From: Desulfurococcales archaeon
GTDB lineage: Archaea > Thermoproteota > Thermoprotei_A > Sulfolobales > Acidilobaceae
Direction: 5' to 3'
Assembly (NCBI GenBank): GCA_015521115.1
Contig: WAOT01000053.1
Coordinates: 1-39,695, forward strand
DNA: 39,695 nt
Below the pieces are notes generated by a model. That model was not told the origin of the DNA and did no database searches. It saw only the letters and a program-made list of their open reading frames with translations. How positions within the stretch are numbered: position 1 is the first letter of the stretch; every line of letters starts with the position of its first letter. Shown in pieces: positions 7,777-14,652 of the stretch. The translations under genes were made by a program, and so were the position numbers.

Positions 7777-8964
7777 CTACCACCCCCTCTCTCCTAGGAC
7801 TGCGGGGCTTGTTGCCTCGAAGTATGCTCGGAACACGGCCTGCCACTTCTCCGGGTATTTGAGGCTGCTCCAGTATGCTGCTATGAAGAGGTCTTCCATT
7901 AGCCTCTTCATCTTTGAGAACCTTACAGGGACTGGTGGGTGCTCGTAGTCGCTTATTACGAACGCCGCTTCACCATCAGCTACTACTGGGCAGTTGGTTC
8001 TCCCCGTAAACCTAGCTTCGAACCCCATGATCCTGTCCACGACCACCTCCGCTCCGAGGTGTGCCGTTACTCCCGTCTTGCTTGTGGGCGCGTTTGTGCA
8101 GTCTCCTATTGCGTAAGCGTCATCGTAGCCTTCTACCTGTAGGGTGTACTTGTTGACCTTGATGTAGCCGTCCTCGTCCACAGCGTTGGGGGGGTTAACC
8201 TCTATCCTTGGGCCGCCATGTACTGGTATGACTGTTGCGAGAGTGTACTCTATGCTCTCACCCTCAAGGCTGTTTATCACCTTATTCTCAACGTCTATGC
8301 TGTCAACGGTGAACATCGTCTTGACCTCAATGCCTGCCTCCCGCAGCTTGGGGCCTATGATCTTAGCCATAGTCTCACTAGCGTACTCGTGGATGAAGGG
8401 GAGGGCTAGCACTACCTTAACCTTCCCAAGCAGGCCCTTGCGGCGCAGGGTGTCAGCGGCTAGGAATGCCGCCTTGTGGGGCGCCGGGGGGCACTTGTAT
8501 AGTGGATCTGCTGCAGCAACCACTAGTGTACCCTCAGTGAGCTTGCTGAAGTGGCTCCAGAACTTTGCTGCGGCATCAGCTCCCCCGAAGTAGTCTCCAA
8601 TGGACTCGAACAGTTGCCTATGCCCTGGGACTGCGTCGTAGTCTAGGGATGCTCCGAGGGCCACGATTATCTTATCATAACTCAGGCTCCTCCCGTCACC
8701 TAATGTGACCTTCCTCTCCGCAAAGTCGACCTTCTCCACCACACCTTTGACCAGCTCGACGCCAGGCCTGACGAGATCCTCTACAGGTCTTAGATACCTC
8801 TCCGGCCTGTGCCCCTTGAACGCTATCCACAGCATCCCAGGCTGGAAGAGGTGGAAGTCGCTTTTCTCGACGATTGTTACCTTATAGCCGTGGTAGGCTA
8901 GCAGGTTAGCCGCCACTAGCCCTCCAGTCCCGGCCCCGAGCACCAGCACTCTCTCCTCTGGCAT
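7777..8964 (-). CDS. Sulfide:quinone oxidoreductase-type flavoprotein
   Basis: A 395-residue FAD-dependent oxidoreductase that probably oxidises sulfide (or a related reduced sulfur compound) and passes electrons to membrane quinone. The N-terminal FAD-binding motif is VLVLGAGTGGLVAA (residues 6-19), a second nucleotide-binding signature is IIVALGAS (99-106), and the C-terminal FAD contact is YAIGDC (284-289). Cys158 in YKCPP, Cys289 and Cys325 are present; SQRs use two or three redox cysteines, and Cys158 matches the conserved one. A hydrophobic and basic C-terminus (LFIAAYWSSLKYPEKW) fits monotopic membrane attachment. ATG 8964 follows GGAGGTG; an in-frame GTG at 8973 overlaps that site and is rejected. 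NADH dehydrogenase type II is a less likely alternative because of the cysteines and neighbours. Confidence 0.88.
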   Translation of the reverse strand: MPEERVLVLGAGTGGLVAANLLAYHGYKVTIVEKSDFHLFQPGMLWIAFKGHRPERYLRPVEDLVRPGVELVKGVVEKVDFAERKVTLGDGRSLSYDKIIVALGASLDYDAVPGHRQLFESIGDYFGGADAAAKFWSHFSKLTEGTLVVAAADPLYKCPPAPHKAAFLAADTLRRKGLLGKVKVVLALPFIHEYASETMAKIIGPKLREAGIEVKTMFTVDSIDVENKVINSLEGESIEYTLATVIPVHGGPRIEVNPPNAVDEDGYIKVNKYTLQVEGYDDAYAIGDCTNAPTSKTGVTAHLGAEVVVDRIMGFEARFTGRTNCPVVADGEAAFVISDYEHPPVPVRFSKMKRLMEDLFIAAYWSSLKYPEKWQAVFRAYFEATSPAVLGERGW

Positions 8965-9000
8965 GAGGTACACCTCCAGACTATACTCTCATTACTAACA

Positions 9001-9008
9001 ATAATATG
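9001..9008 (-). promoter_or_regulatory. Probable TATA box for the SQR-DUF1641 genes
   Basis: On the minus strand CATATTAT lies about 40 nt before the SQR start codon, giving a predicted transcript start near 8978 and a short leader containing GGAGGTG. It follows a T-run, so SQR and DUF1641 can be transcribed separately from dsrE-tusA. Confidence 0.4.
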
Positions 9009-9011
9009 GAG

Positions 9012-9017
9012 AAAAAA
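9012..9017 (-). terminator. T-run, possible terminator after tusA
   Basis: Six T residues on the minus strand, 52 nt after the tusA stop codon, with C/T-rich flanks. Archaeal termination often occurs at such T-rich sites without a strong hairpin. It separates dsrE-tusA from the SQR promoter. Confidence 0.35.
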
Positions 9018-9068
9018 GTGGGCTCCCATGAATTGGGGTCTTCTCTCGGGTTTTAGACCTTAGTTGGT

Positions 9069-9302
9069 CTACTTGGCTGTTACCTCTATGACGGCCTTTA
9101 TGACGTCGCCCTCCTTCTTGAGCTCTACTATCTTGTTACCTGTCCTCTCGGCCCAGGCCTTAACGTCGGGCTCGAAGCCCGGGTCTGTTGCGAGCACCTC
9201 TATTATGTCTCCCTTCTTAGCCTTCCTGTAGGCCCTTACTAGCTTCGTTATGGGGCCTGGGCATGCCATGCCCCTGGCGTCGACCACGATCTTCTCCGGC
9301 AT
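9069..9302 (-). CDS. tusA: TusA-type sulfurtransferase
   Basis: A 77-residue sulfur carrier. The hallmark CPxP motif is in GMACPGPITK with the active-site Cys14, followed by a typical two-layer alpha/beta pattern with KKGDIIEVLATDPG. TusA proteins hold sulfane sulfur as a cysteine persulfide; in sulfur-metabolising archaea they work with DsrE-type proteins and heterodisulfide reductase-like complexes, while elsewhere they serve tRNA thiolation or molybdenum cofactor synthesis. The neighbours DsrE and SQR support the sulfur-oxidation or sulfur-relay role. ATG 9302 follows GGGGGT and lies 12 nt after the dsrE-like gene, so the two share an mRNA. Confidence 0.92.
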   Translation of the reverse strand: MPEKIVVDARGMACPGPITKLVRAYRKAKKGDIIEVLATDPGFEPDVKAWAERTGNKIVELKKEGDVIKAVIEVTAK

Positions 9303-9314
9303 GCTCCTACCCCC

Positions 9315-9722
9315 TTAGATGAATATCACCTGGTAGTCAGCAGTCTGAGTCATGAAGTAGGTGGCGCCGACCATGTCGTCTACTATTGGGTCGAGATCCT
9401 CCTTCTTCACACCGGCGACCTCGGCCATCAGGCTGCAGACGTAGACCTTGACATCGCCAGCCTCCTTAGCCTCCTTAATTATCTCATACCAGCTGGGCAT
9501 ATTCAGCCTCTTCATGCCCTCCAAGATCTTGGGTGCGATGTCCTCGAACTCCTTAGTGAACCTGGGCTCAGGCTTCTGCTTTAGGAAGTAGAGCATTGCG
9601 TATCCGGTAACGAAGATCCTGACAGGTACGCCAAGGTTGGCCGCTGTCTGGGTAAGTACCGCGAGGGGGATGAACTTCTCCGCCTCCCCGCTGAACATCA
9701 CGATCGCGAGTCCCTTTGCCAT
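9315..9722 (-). CDS. DsrE/DsrF-like sulfur relay protein
   Basis: A 135-residue protein starting MAKGLAIVMFSGEAEK. The Rossmann-like pattern and YVCSLMAEVAGV near residue 95 fit the DsrE/F family, in which a cysteine at about this place carries persulfide sulfur. It is encoded directly before tusA, a common archaeal pair that relays sulfur. The start at 9722 is chosen because GGAGG precedes this ATG by about 8 nt; an in-frame start at 9803 would add 27 poorly conserved-looking residues and lacks a clear binding site. Upstream on the minus strand several TATA-like strings (for example near 9830) could drive it. Confidence 0.85.
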   Translation of the reverse strand: MAKGLAIVMFSGEAEKFIPLAVLTQTAANLGVPVRIFVTGYAMLYFLKQKPEPRFTKEFEDIAPKILEGMKRLNMPSWYEIIKEAKEAGDVKVYVCSLMAEVAGVKKEDLDPIVDDMVGATYFMTQTADYQVIFI

Positions 9723-9974
9723 TCCAGATCCTCCGGCCCGCACTCCACGGGCCGTGAAGTCATAGAGTTTGACGACGATGATATCTGTCAAATGTGCACA
9801 CATATAGACAAGAAAATATACTGGATATATCGAGATGGAGTAATACTTTACACTTCAAAAACTTAAATATGGGGGCTTTGAATCTAGGGGATGCCAATAT
9901 ATGTTCTACCTCGAAGAAAGTTTATGTTTACAAGCACTATACCATAATAAAATTGAACCTCGGAGGTGGGAGAA

Positions 9975-10280
9975 ATGCCGCTGTTCGTAGTCCTTTCAAA
10001 GCTAACCGATAAGGGGGCCGAGACCCTCTTCAAGAAGCCTGACCGCGTAAAGGAGGTCAACAAGGAGCTCGAGGACATGGGGGTAAAAGTCCTAGAACAG
10101 TACGTCATGCTGGGAGACTGGGACTTCCTAAACATTGTAGAGGCCGTAGATGAGAAGACCCTCCTAGCAGCCCTCACGAACCTAAACATGAGGGGCACCA
10201 TCAGGACGACCACATACAGGATAGTGCCTGTAGACGAGTTCATCAGTATATTGAAGGAGAAGAAAGTTGGTGAAGCCTAA
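9975..10280 (+). CDS. GYD domain-containing protein
   Basis: A 101-residue protein with a ferredoxin-like alpha/beta pattern. It opens MPLFVVLSKLTDKG, has VKVLEQYVMLGDWDFLNIVEA in the middle (GDWD in place of the family's GxYD), and ends VPVDEFISILKE; these are typical of the GYD family (PF08734), small proteins of unknown function. ATG 9975 follows GGAGGTG (9962-9968); the in-frame GTG at 9966 lies within that site and is rejected. Possible TATA elements lie at 9862-9869. It is transcribed away from the sulfur operon and converges with the phosphoribosyltransferase gene, with 14 nt between stops. Confidence 0.85.
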   Translation: MPLFVVLSKLTDKGAETLFKKPDRVKEVNKELEDMGVKVLEQYVMLGDWDFLNIVEAVDEKTLLAALTNLNMRGTIRTTTYRIVPVDEFISILKEKKVGEA

Positions 10281-10294
10281 CCTACCCAATGATA

Positions 10295-10954
10295 TCATAC
10301 TATTTTTACATTCGTTTTCCCTGAAACCCTCCTCAACGCCTCCTCCCAGTACCATCCAAGCTCTTCGGGCCTTATCCCGTACCACTCCTCAAAGGCGTTT
10401 TCCAGGTCAGACCGGGCTATCTCCTTCTTGCCCTTGAAGCGTTCATCCTCCCTTAGGATCCGCTGTATGAACTGCTGGGTGTCTTCAAGCCTCGTCCAGG
10501 GGTATTGGAACCATGTCCAGTCCTTCACTTCAATGTGGTAGTAGTCTGGTTTGAATTTCGCTACAGGGCTTATCCATTGTAGTACTGCTATCCTCACCTC
10601 ATCGGGCTCCCAGGCCTTCTTAATGTAATCCCTCGCGAGGAGAAGGGTCTCCCCCGTGTCTACAATATCGTCCACAATGAGGAGGCGTTTGCCCTTCATG
10701 TCAACCTTGTACGGGTATTTCAAGATGGCCCTCTCAGCAGCCTTAGCGGCCTCAACCCAGTGCTGGCTCTGTATGCTTAGGAGGTCGTTTATGTCTAGGA
10801 AGTCGCAAAGGAGCCTAGCAGGCACGTACCCGCCCCTGGCGACCGCCACTATTGCATCGGGCTTATAGCCGCTCTCCATGATCTTCTTGGCAAGCCCCCA
10901 GCTCCACTCTACAATCTCATCCCAGCTCACAAGTTTAACAGGAACCCTGGGCAT
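10295..10954 (-). CDS. Purine-type phosphoribosyltransferase
   Basis: A 219-residue type I phosphoribosyltransferase. The PRPP-binding loop is LLIVDDIVDTGETL (91-104), with VAVARGGYVPARLL (36-49) as the conserved N-terminal ARGG region. DYYHIEVKDWTWFQYPW further on resembles the C-terminal aromatic base-binding end of archaeal hypoxanthine/xanthine-guanine phosphoribosyltransferases. It would therefore convert a purine base plus PRPP to the nucleotide in salvage. It carries about 60 extra C-terminal residues beyond the W-x-x-FPW element. ATG 10954 is preferred to GTG 10960 because GGGGTG lies at a good distance from the former only. The base specificity cannot be read from sequence. Confidence 0.85.
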   Translation of the reverse strand: MPRVPVKLVSWDEIVEWSWGLAKKIMESGYKPDAIVAVARGGYVPARLLCDFLDINDLLSIQSQHWVEAAKAAERAILKYPYKVDMKGKRLLIVDDIVDTGETLLLARDYIKKAWEPDEVRIAVLQWISPVAKFKPDYYHIEVKDWTWFQYPWTRLEDTQQFIQRILREDERFKGKKEIARSDLENAFEEWYGIRPEELGWYWEEALRRVSGKTNVKIV

Positions 10955-11015
10955 CCCCACGACACCCCGCCCCCATAGGGCCGAGTGGAAGCTTGTGGGG
11001 TTCCTCCCCTTATAG

Positions 11016-12299
11016 TTATGGGGTTAACCAGGGGAGCTTATAGCCACGGGGTTGCCTGAGGAGGAATACTGTTACTTTGTCGCCCTTCTTCAACGGCCTG
11101 TCACCCGTCAGCGCTAGGCCGTCAGCCATTAGGAAGCCAACGTTAGCGCTGCTCTTCTGGTACCTCTTATCCAGGGGTATTGCTATGATCTTATCGTTCC
11201 TATACTCGAGCCTCACCTTTATAGGCCTAGGCCTCTTAGGCGTAATCTCTCCCTCAAGCTCTGCCTCGACAAGTGGGAGGGGTGGTGAAGGCCTCCTGAC
11301 ATTACCCATGTACTGGAGGAGCGGGTATACTAGCCTTATCATGGCGTGTAGCGCGCTTATGGGGTAGCCGCTAAGGCCTACTACAGGCTTGCCCTCCACT
11401 ACATAGGCGCTTGTAGGCTTCCCCCCTATCACGTATAACCCCCTGAAGACAAGCTCTCCCCCGAGCCTGTCCTGGAGCTGGTAGAAGAGGTCTATCCTGC
11501 TAGGCCCTGTCCCGCCAGTCACGAGCACAACATCGACTAGGGGTAGAACCCTCTCAATATGCCAGGCCACCGCCTCACGGTCGTCGGGGAGTAGCGTCTG
11601 CCCTATGACCTCCACCCATGGGGTATACCTCCTCATAAACCCCTCTATCACGTCCCCCGTGGTGGCGACAACCTTACCCTCAAGTATCTCCTTAGCGGTA
11701 AGGGCCGGCATGGAGGGGTAGATGAGCTCGTTGCCCGTGCTGACGATGGCGACCCTCACACTCCTGTACACGGGAACCTCCGTGACGGCCACCTCAAGGA
11801 GTCCCGCGACATCCTCCCATGTGAGCACGGTACCACTCTTGAGGAGAGTCATACCCTTCCTAACAATAGAGCCTGCACTGTCGAGGTAGCTACCGGGCGG
11901 GTAGTGTTCCTCCACAAGTATATGGTTATCGTCCAACCGCTTAACCTTCTCCTCGGGGACGACTGTATCAGCACCCTCAGGGATGTAACTCCCAGTTGTA
12001 ACATACGCGGCCTCCCCAGGCCCTATCCGAAGCCTAGGAGCACCGCCAATAAGCTCCTCGCCAACAACCCTCAACCTGCCAGGCGTGTCCTCACTCCTCA
12101 CAGCATAACCGTCATAGGCACTCCTAGCATAAGGCGGCCAGTCTACAGGGGCCCGCACATCCCTGGCCACAACAAGCCCAACAGCATCCCATACCGGTAC
12201 CTCGAACCACTCCCCCACAGGACGCACTCGGCCCTTGAGCTCCTCCAAGGCGATACTAACAGGGGTAAGCTCCTCTATGTACCTCGCACCCGACAACAC
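11016..12299 (-). CDS. moeA: Molybdopterin molybdenumtransferase MoeA
   Basis: A 427-residue MoeA, which inserts molybdate or tungstate into adenylylated molybdopterin, the last step of Mo/W cofactor synthesis. Seen: SAYDGYA at 60-66, TGSYIPEGADTVVPEE at 102-117, VSTGNE at 186-191, TGGTGPS at 261-267 (cofactor-binding) and GLSGYPISA at 308-316 in place of the usual GLPGNPVSA. The C-terminal beta-barrel domain IV is complete. The start is GTG 12299, with an adjacent in-frame TTG at 12296; no strong ribosome binding site is seen, and a leaderless start is possible. No mobA/moaA neighbours lie in the window. Hyperthermophilic archaea commonly use tungsten, so the metal may be W. Confidence 0.95.
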   Translation of the reverse strand: MLSGARYIEELTPVSIALEELKGRVRPVGEWFEVPVWDAVGLVVARDVRAPVDWPPYARSAYDGYAVRSEDTPGRLRVVGEELIGGAPRLRIGPGEAAYVTTGSYIPEGADTVVPEEKVKRLDDNHILVEEHYPPGSYLDSAGSIVRKGMTLLKSGTVLTWEDVAGLLEVAVTEVPVYRSVRVAIVSTGNELIYPSMPALTAKEILEGKVVATTGDVIEGFMRRYTPWVEVIGQTLLPDDREAVAWHIERVLPLVDVVLVTGGTGPSRIDLFYQLQDRLGGELVFRGLYVIGGKPTSAYVVEGKPVVGLSGYPISALHAMIRLVYPLLQYMGNVRRPSPPLPLVEAELEGEITPKRPRPIKVRLEYRNDKIIAIPLDKRYQKSSANVGFLMADGLALTGDRPLKKGDKVTVFLLRQPRGYKLPWLTP

Positions 12300-12364
12300 T
12301 GTTCACCGATCCAGACCGTGCACGTGGCAGTGCAATAAAAGCTGGGACACCCAACTATCTGCTA

Positions 12365-13192
12365 TTACTCCCTGTTTTCCATAACGGTGTAGATCAGCTC
12401 TGTCAACCATATTGGCGTGCCGCTCTCTATTCCTGTGGAGGCTACATCAACCTGCGACTTCTGCCCCGTATACTCGGCTAAGAGGTGGGCGAGCTCGTCG
12501 GCTACACCATGGGCTTTAGCGTCCCCAGGTTTGGTTAGAAGTGTTATGCTCAGAACCTCACCATCCTCTACTAGAATTGCTGGCCTACCCTCCACTACTC
12601 CTACAGTTACTGCGGCGCGATCCTTCAGGTGGGGTATAGTGTGGTTTACTATGTGTAGTATGATTGACGCTGTTACCGCATCAATTATCTTATCCACAGC
12701 CTTCAAGCCGCTATCAATTCTATCAATAATGACCTTATGACTCTCCTCCATAGTAGTGGAAAGGCTCCCAAGCTGCCGCTCAACCTTTTCGCTAACCTCG
12801 TCCCTTGTCTTGACAACCTCCTCACGTAGGACGCTCACGCCACTAGCTATCTCAGCCCTAGCCCTCTCGACCCTCTTAGAGAGATCCTGTATATCCCCCC
12901 TGAACTCCTCCAGCCAGCTCTCCTGCCTCTTAGCGGTAGCAGTTATCTCTTCGACAGCCTCTCTAACGGTCTTCCCCGTCTTGTGTAGTTCTCTTTCCAG
13001 GTCTCTTATAGCAGAGCTTATGGAACGGGTCAGGTCGGCTGTTGATAGCTGCTTCTCATAGACTTGGTTAAGCCTCTCCTGTAACGTGCTTATCTGCTTC
13101 CTAGCCTCCTCGAGGCCCCGCTCCACCTGGGCAATCCTATTATCAAGTTTTCTGACGAGTTGAAGTATCTCCTCAATCACAGGGTCAGCCAA
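12365..13192 (-). CDS. Coiled-coil protein of unknown function
   Basis: A 275-residue protein that I do not recognise. Residues 1 to about 170 are heptad-like, rich in Glu, Lys, Arg, Gln and Leu (for example VERGLEEARKQISTLQERL), and predict a long coiled coil. The remaining 100 residues form a mixed domain: a hydrophobic helix (DAVTASIILHIVNHTIPHL), beta strands VTVGVVEGRPAILVEDGE and a final WLTELIYTVMENRE. No signal peptide or clear membrane helix. The start is TTG 13192, preceded by GGTGTGGGGG. The domain plan (coiled coil plus small alpha/beta end) recalls archaeal DUF3782-like proteins, but no nuclease residues can be assigned. Confidence 0.75.
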   Translation of the reverse strand: MADPVIEEILQLVRKLDNRIAQVERGLEEARKQISTLQERLNQVYEKQLSTADLTRSISSAIRDLERELHKTGKTVREAVEEITATAKRQESWLEEFRGDIQDLSKRVERARAEIASGVSVLREEVVKTRDEVSEKVERQLGSLSTTMEESHKVIIDRIDSGLKAVDKIIDAVTASIILHIVNHTIPHLKDRAAVTVGVVEGRPAILVEDGEVLSITLLTKPGDAKAHGVADELAHLLAEYTGQKSQVDVASTGIESGTPIWLTELIYTVMENRE

Positions 13193-13319
13193 GCCCCCAC
13201 ACCACCATAAGCATGTGGTAGTCCTGGGAAGATAGGTAACGTCGTGGGCGGTAAAGAATTATCTGCTCCCTCCAATCGGTGGGCACTTCAGCTTGCCCCA
13301 CAAGTACTATTAAATTTTT

Positions 13320-13331
13320 AATTTTAAAAAG
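13320..13331 (+). promoter_or_regulatory. AT-rich TATA-like tract
   Basis: The tract around 13308-13331 (AATTTTTAATTTTAAAAAG) is the most AT-rich part of the 258-nt gap between two minus-strand genes. Read on the plus strand it lies 32-43 nt before a cloverleaf-like palindromic element (13363-13435) and could drive a small RNA. Read on the minus strand it gives GGCTTTTTAAAA, which could terminate the SCP2-type gene or serve as a distal promoter for the coiled-coil gene. Confidence 0.35.
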
Positions 13332-13362
13332 CCTTCACGGCCGGTTCTATAAGGGGGTTACT

Positions 13363-13435
13363 GGGAGTGCCTAGTTAATTGAAACTACTAAGACTGTGGA
13401 TACAGGCGGACGTTAACCCCCCGGTTAACACTCCC
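13363..13435 (+). other. Cloverleaf-like palindromic element; possible structured RNA
   Basis: A 73-nt stretch closed by GGGAGTG (13363-13369) and CACTCCC (13429-13435). Inside are three successive inverted repeats: TAGTT/AACTA (13372-13376 and 13383-13387), CTGT/ACAG (13394-13397 and 13402-13405) and GTTAACC/GGTTAAC (13412-13418 and 13423-13429, 4-nt loop). The layout mimics a tRNA cloverleaf, but there is no T-loop consensus, no GG in the D-loop position and the middle arm is too short, so it is not a standard tRNA. It may be a transcribed RNA, a 3' UTR structure of the SCP2-type gene, or coincidence. Confidence 0.35.
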
Positions 13436-13450
13436 TACGTGTTTCACCAT

Positions 13451-13846
13451 TTAGCCTATGGGGACGCGCTGGGCTGCTTTGACCATTTCTAAGGCTGCCA
13501 CGGGGAAGCGCATGAGGGTTGAGTAATTGCCCTTGGCTAGCACGAGCTTCCTCCTCATGATAGCCATTAGTGGGTTGACCTTCCCGCTGATCACATCCAG
13601 CCAGTCATCTAGTGTGGCCTCGAGGACGTAGGGGGCATCTGCTTTGGACGCATCATCATACCATTCGACACCCTTACACTCTCCATTCTCCAGTTTGAGT
13701 ATGAATCCCTGTTTCCTACCGTCCGGGTATTTTACTACGAAGAGGATGGGCCAGAGCCACCCCTTACCACTCCTCCTATAGCCGGGGCTCGAGTTTAACT
13801 CCCTACAGTATGCCTCAGCCCACTCCTTGCTCGGGAACTTCACCAT
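13451..13846 (-). CDS. SCP2 sterol-binding domain-like protein
   Basis: A 131-residue soluble protein beginning MVKFPSKEWAEAYCRELNSSP. The order of a short N-terminal helix, WLWPILFVVKYPDG, a charged strand pair, APYVLEATLDDWLDVISGKVNP and a C-terminal GNYSTLMRF is typical of archaeal SCP2-like proteins, which bind a hydrophobic ligand in a tunnel; the natural ligand in archaea is not known. ATG 13846 follows GAGGTGA 5 nt upstream. It stands alone between the palindromic element and the decayed gene at 13960-14568. Confidence 0.75.
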   Translation of the reverse strand: MVKFPSKEWAEAYCRELNSSPGYRRSGKGWLWPILFVVKYPDGRKQGFILKLENGECKGVEWYDDASKADAPYVLEATLDDWLDVISGKVNPLMAIMRRKLVLAKGNYSTLMRFPVAALEMVKAAQRVPIG

Positions 13847-13959
13847 GGAATCACCTCTATCAGAGGCAAAATGCTCACATAGCCACTCTGAAATATAGAG
13901 GTCTCCGTGGATAAAAATAGCGGCTGACAGGGGAGCTGTGTGGGTTTCCTTATCTCTCC

Positions 13960-14568
13960 TCAGCTTCCAACTATGGGGATTGTAACAGGTATTGTTAGGC
14001 TTCCATTATCCGACCGCAGCCGGATCCTTAGACTGAGGCTTCCCTGGAAGTCCCCACTCACCACTATGACGTACTGGGTGGTAATTGACGATCCCGTGGG
14101 TATTACATAGGAGACCTGAGCGTAGCATATGAAGGGCATGGGAAATAGTGCGGTGCCTCTCTCCACGTTCAAGCGGGGGGTGGGAGTCGAGGAACGCTAC
14201 CCCTGTACTCCTAGCGAAACCGACCGGGGCTGCCGAGGTTATGGTGTAGTTCTTGGTATCATTGTATCGTTATTGTAGAGTGTGACGTCCACCACGAGAA
14301 TAGACCAGTTAACCCCGAGCTCTTCTAGGATCTTAGCTATTCTCTCCGGGTTTATCCTGTTGAGCCAATCACTCACTAAATCCTTAGGCAACCCATCATC
14401 CGCCTTCTATACTTTATACTTCACCTCGAGGCCTCGCTCAGGAACTTCTTCCAGGAGGGGCTCGCGAGAAGAGGGCATGGTCTTATATGTCATACGTGAG
14501 GCTACTACACCCAGAGACCCCGCCAATATTACGGTGAGAAGGACTAAGGTGAGAGAGGTCTCCCGCAC
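13960..14568 (-). pseudogene. Decayed gene for a secreted or membrane-anchored protein
   Basis: Reading the minus strand from GTG 14568 gives a hydrophobic N-terminus (RETSLTLVLLTVILAGSLGV), then a polar segment, then an in-frame TAG at 14407-14409 after 53 codons. The same frame goes on with DLVSDWLNRINPERIAKILE to about 14265, where it must change to another frame to read NYTITSAAPVGFARSTGV, and returns to the first frame at a run of six G (14175-14180 on the plus strand) to read the final 70 residues, ending PVTIPIVGS at 13960. The three pieces join into one sensible polypeptide of about 200 residues. A near-repeat TACAAT-TACAAT sits at the first frame change. Three lesions point to a pseudogene; sequencing error is the alternative. 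The family is not recognised. Confidence 0.7.
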
Positions 14569-14586
14569 TATTATTCACTAATTTCC

Positions 14587-14596
14587 TATAATTTAA
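14587..14596 (-). promoter_or_regulatory. TATA box of the decayed gene
   Basis: On the minus strand TTAAATTATA is centred about 24 nt before GTG 14568, as for a leaderless archaeal gene. It supports both the start chosen and the idea that the gene was once expressed. Confidence 0.4.
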
Positions 14597-14652
14597 GGTA
14601 AAAAGCAAATCTTAAAAGTTGAGCTCATAGCTTGTAAGTACCCATTCAACCG

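Noticed and set aside
7434-7862. 142-codon plus-strand frame over DUF1641
   Set aside because: Shadow of the minus-strand gene, Ser-rich, no ribosome site.
9891-9947. 18-codon frame upstream of the GYD gene
   Set aside because: No ribosome site of note and no coding character; probably leader DNA.
13363-13435. tRNA gene
   Set aside because: The size and cloverleaf outline fit, but there is no TTCRANY T-loop, no GG in the D-loop, and the middle arm has only 4 bp with a 4-nt loop. AU-rich arms would be unusual for a hyperthermophile tRNA.
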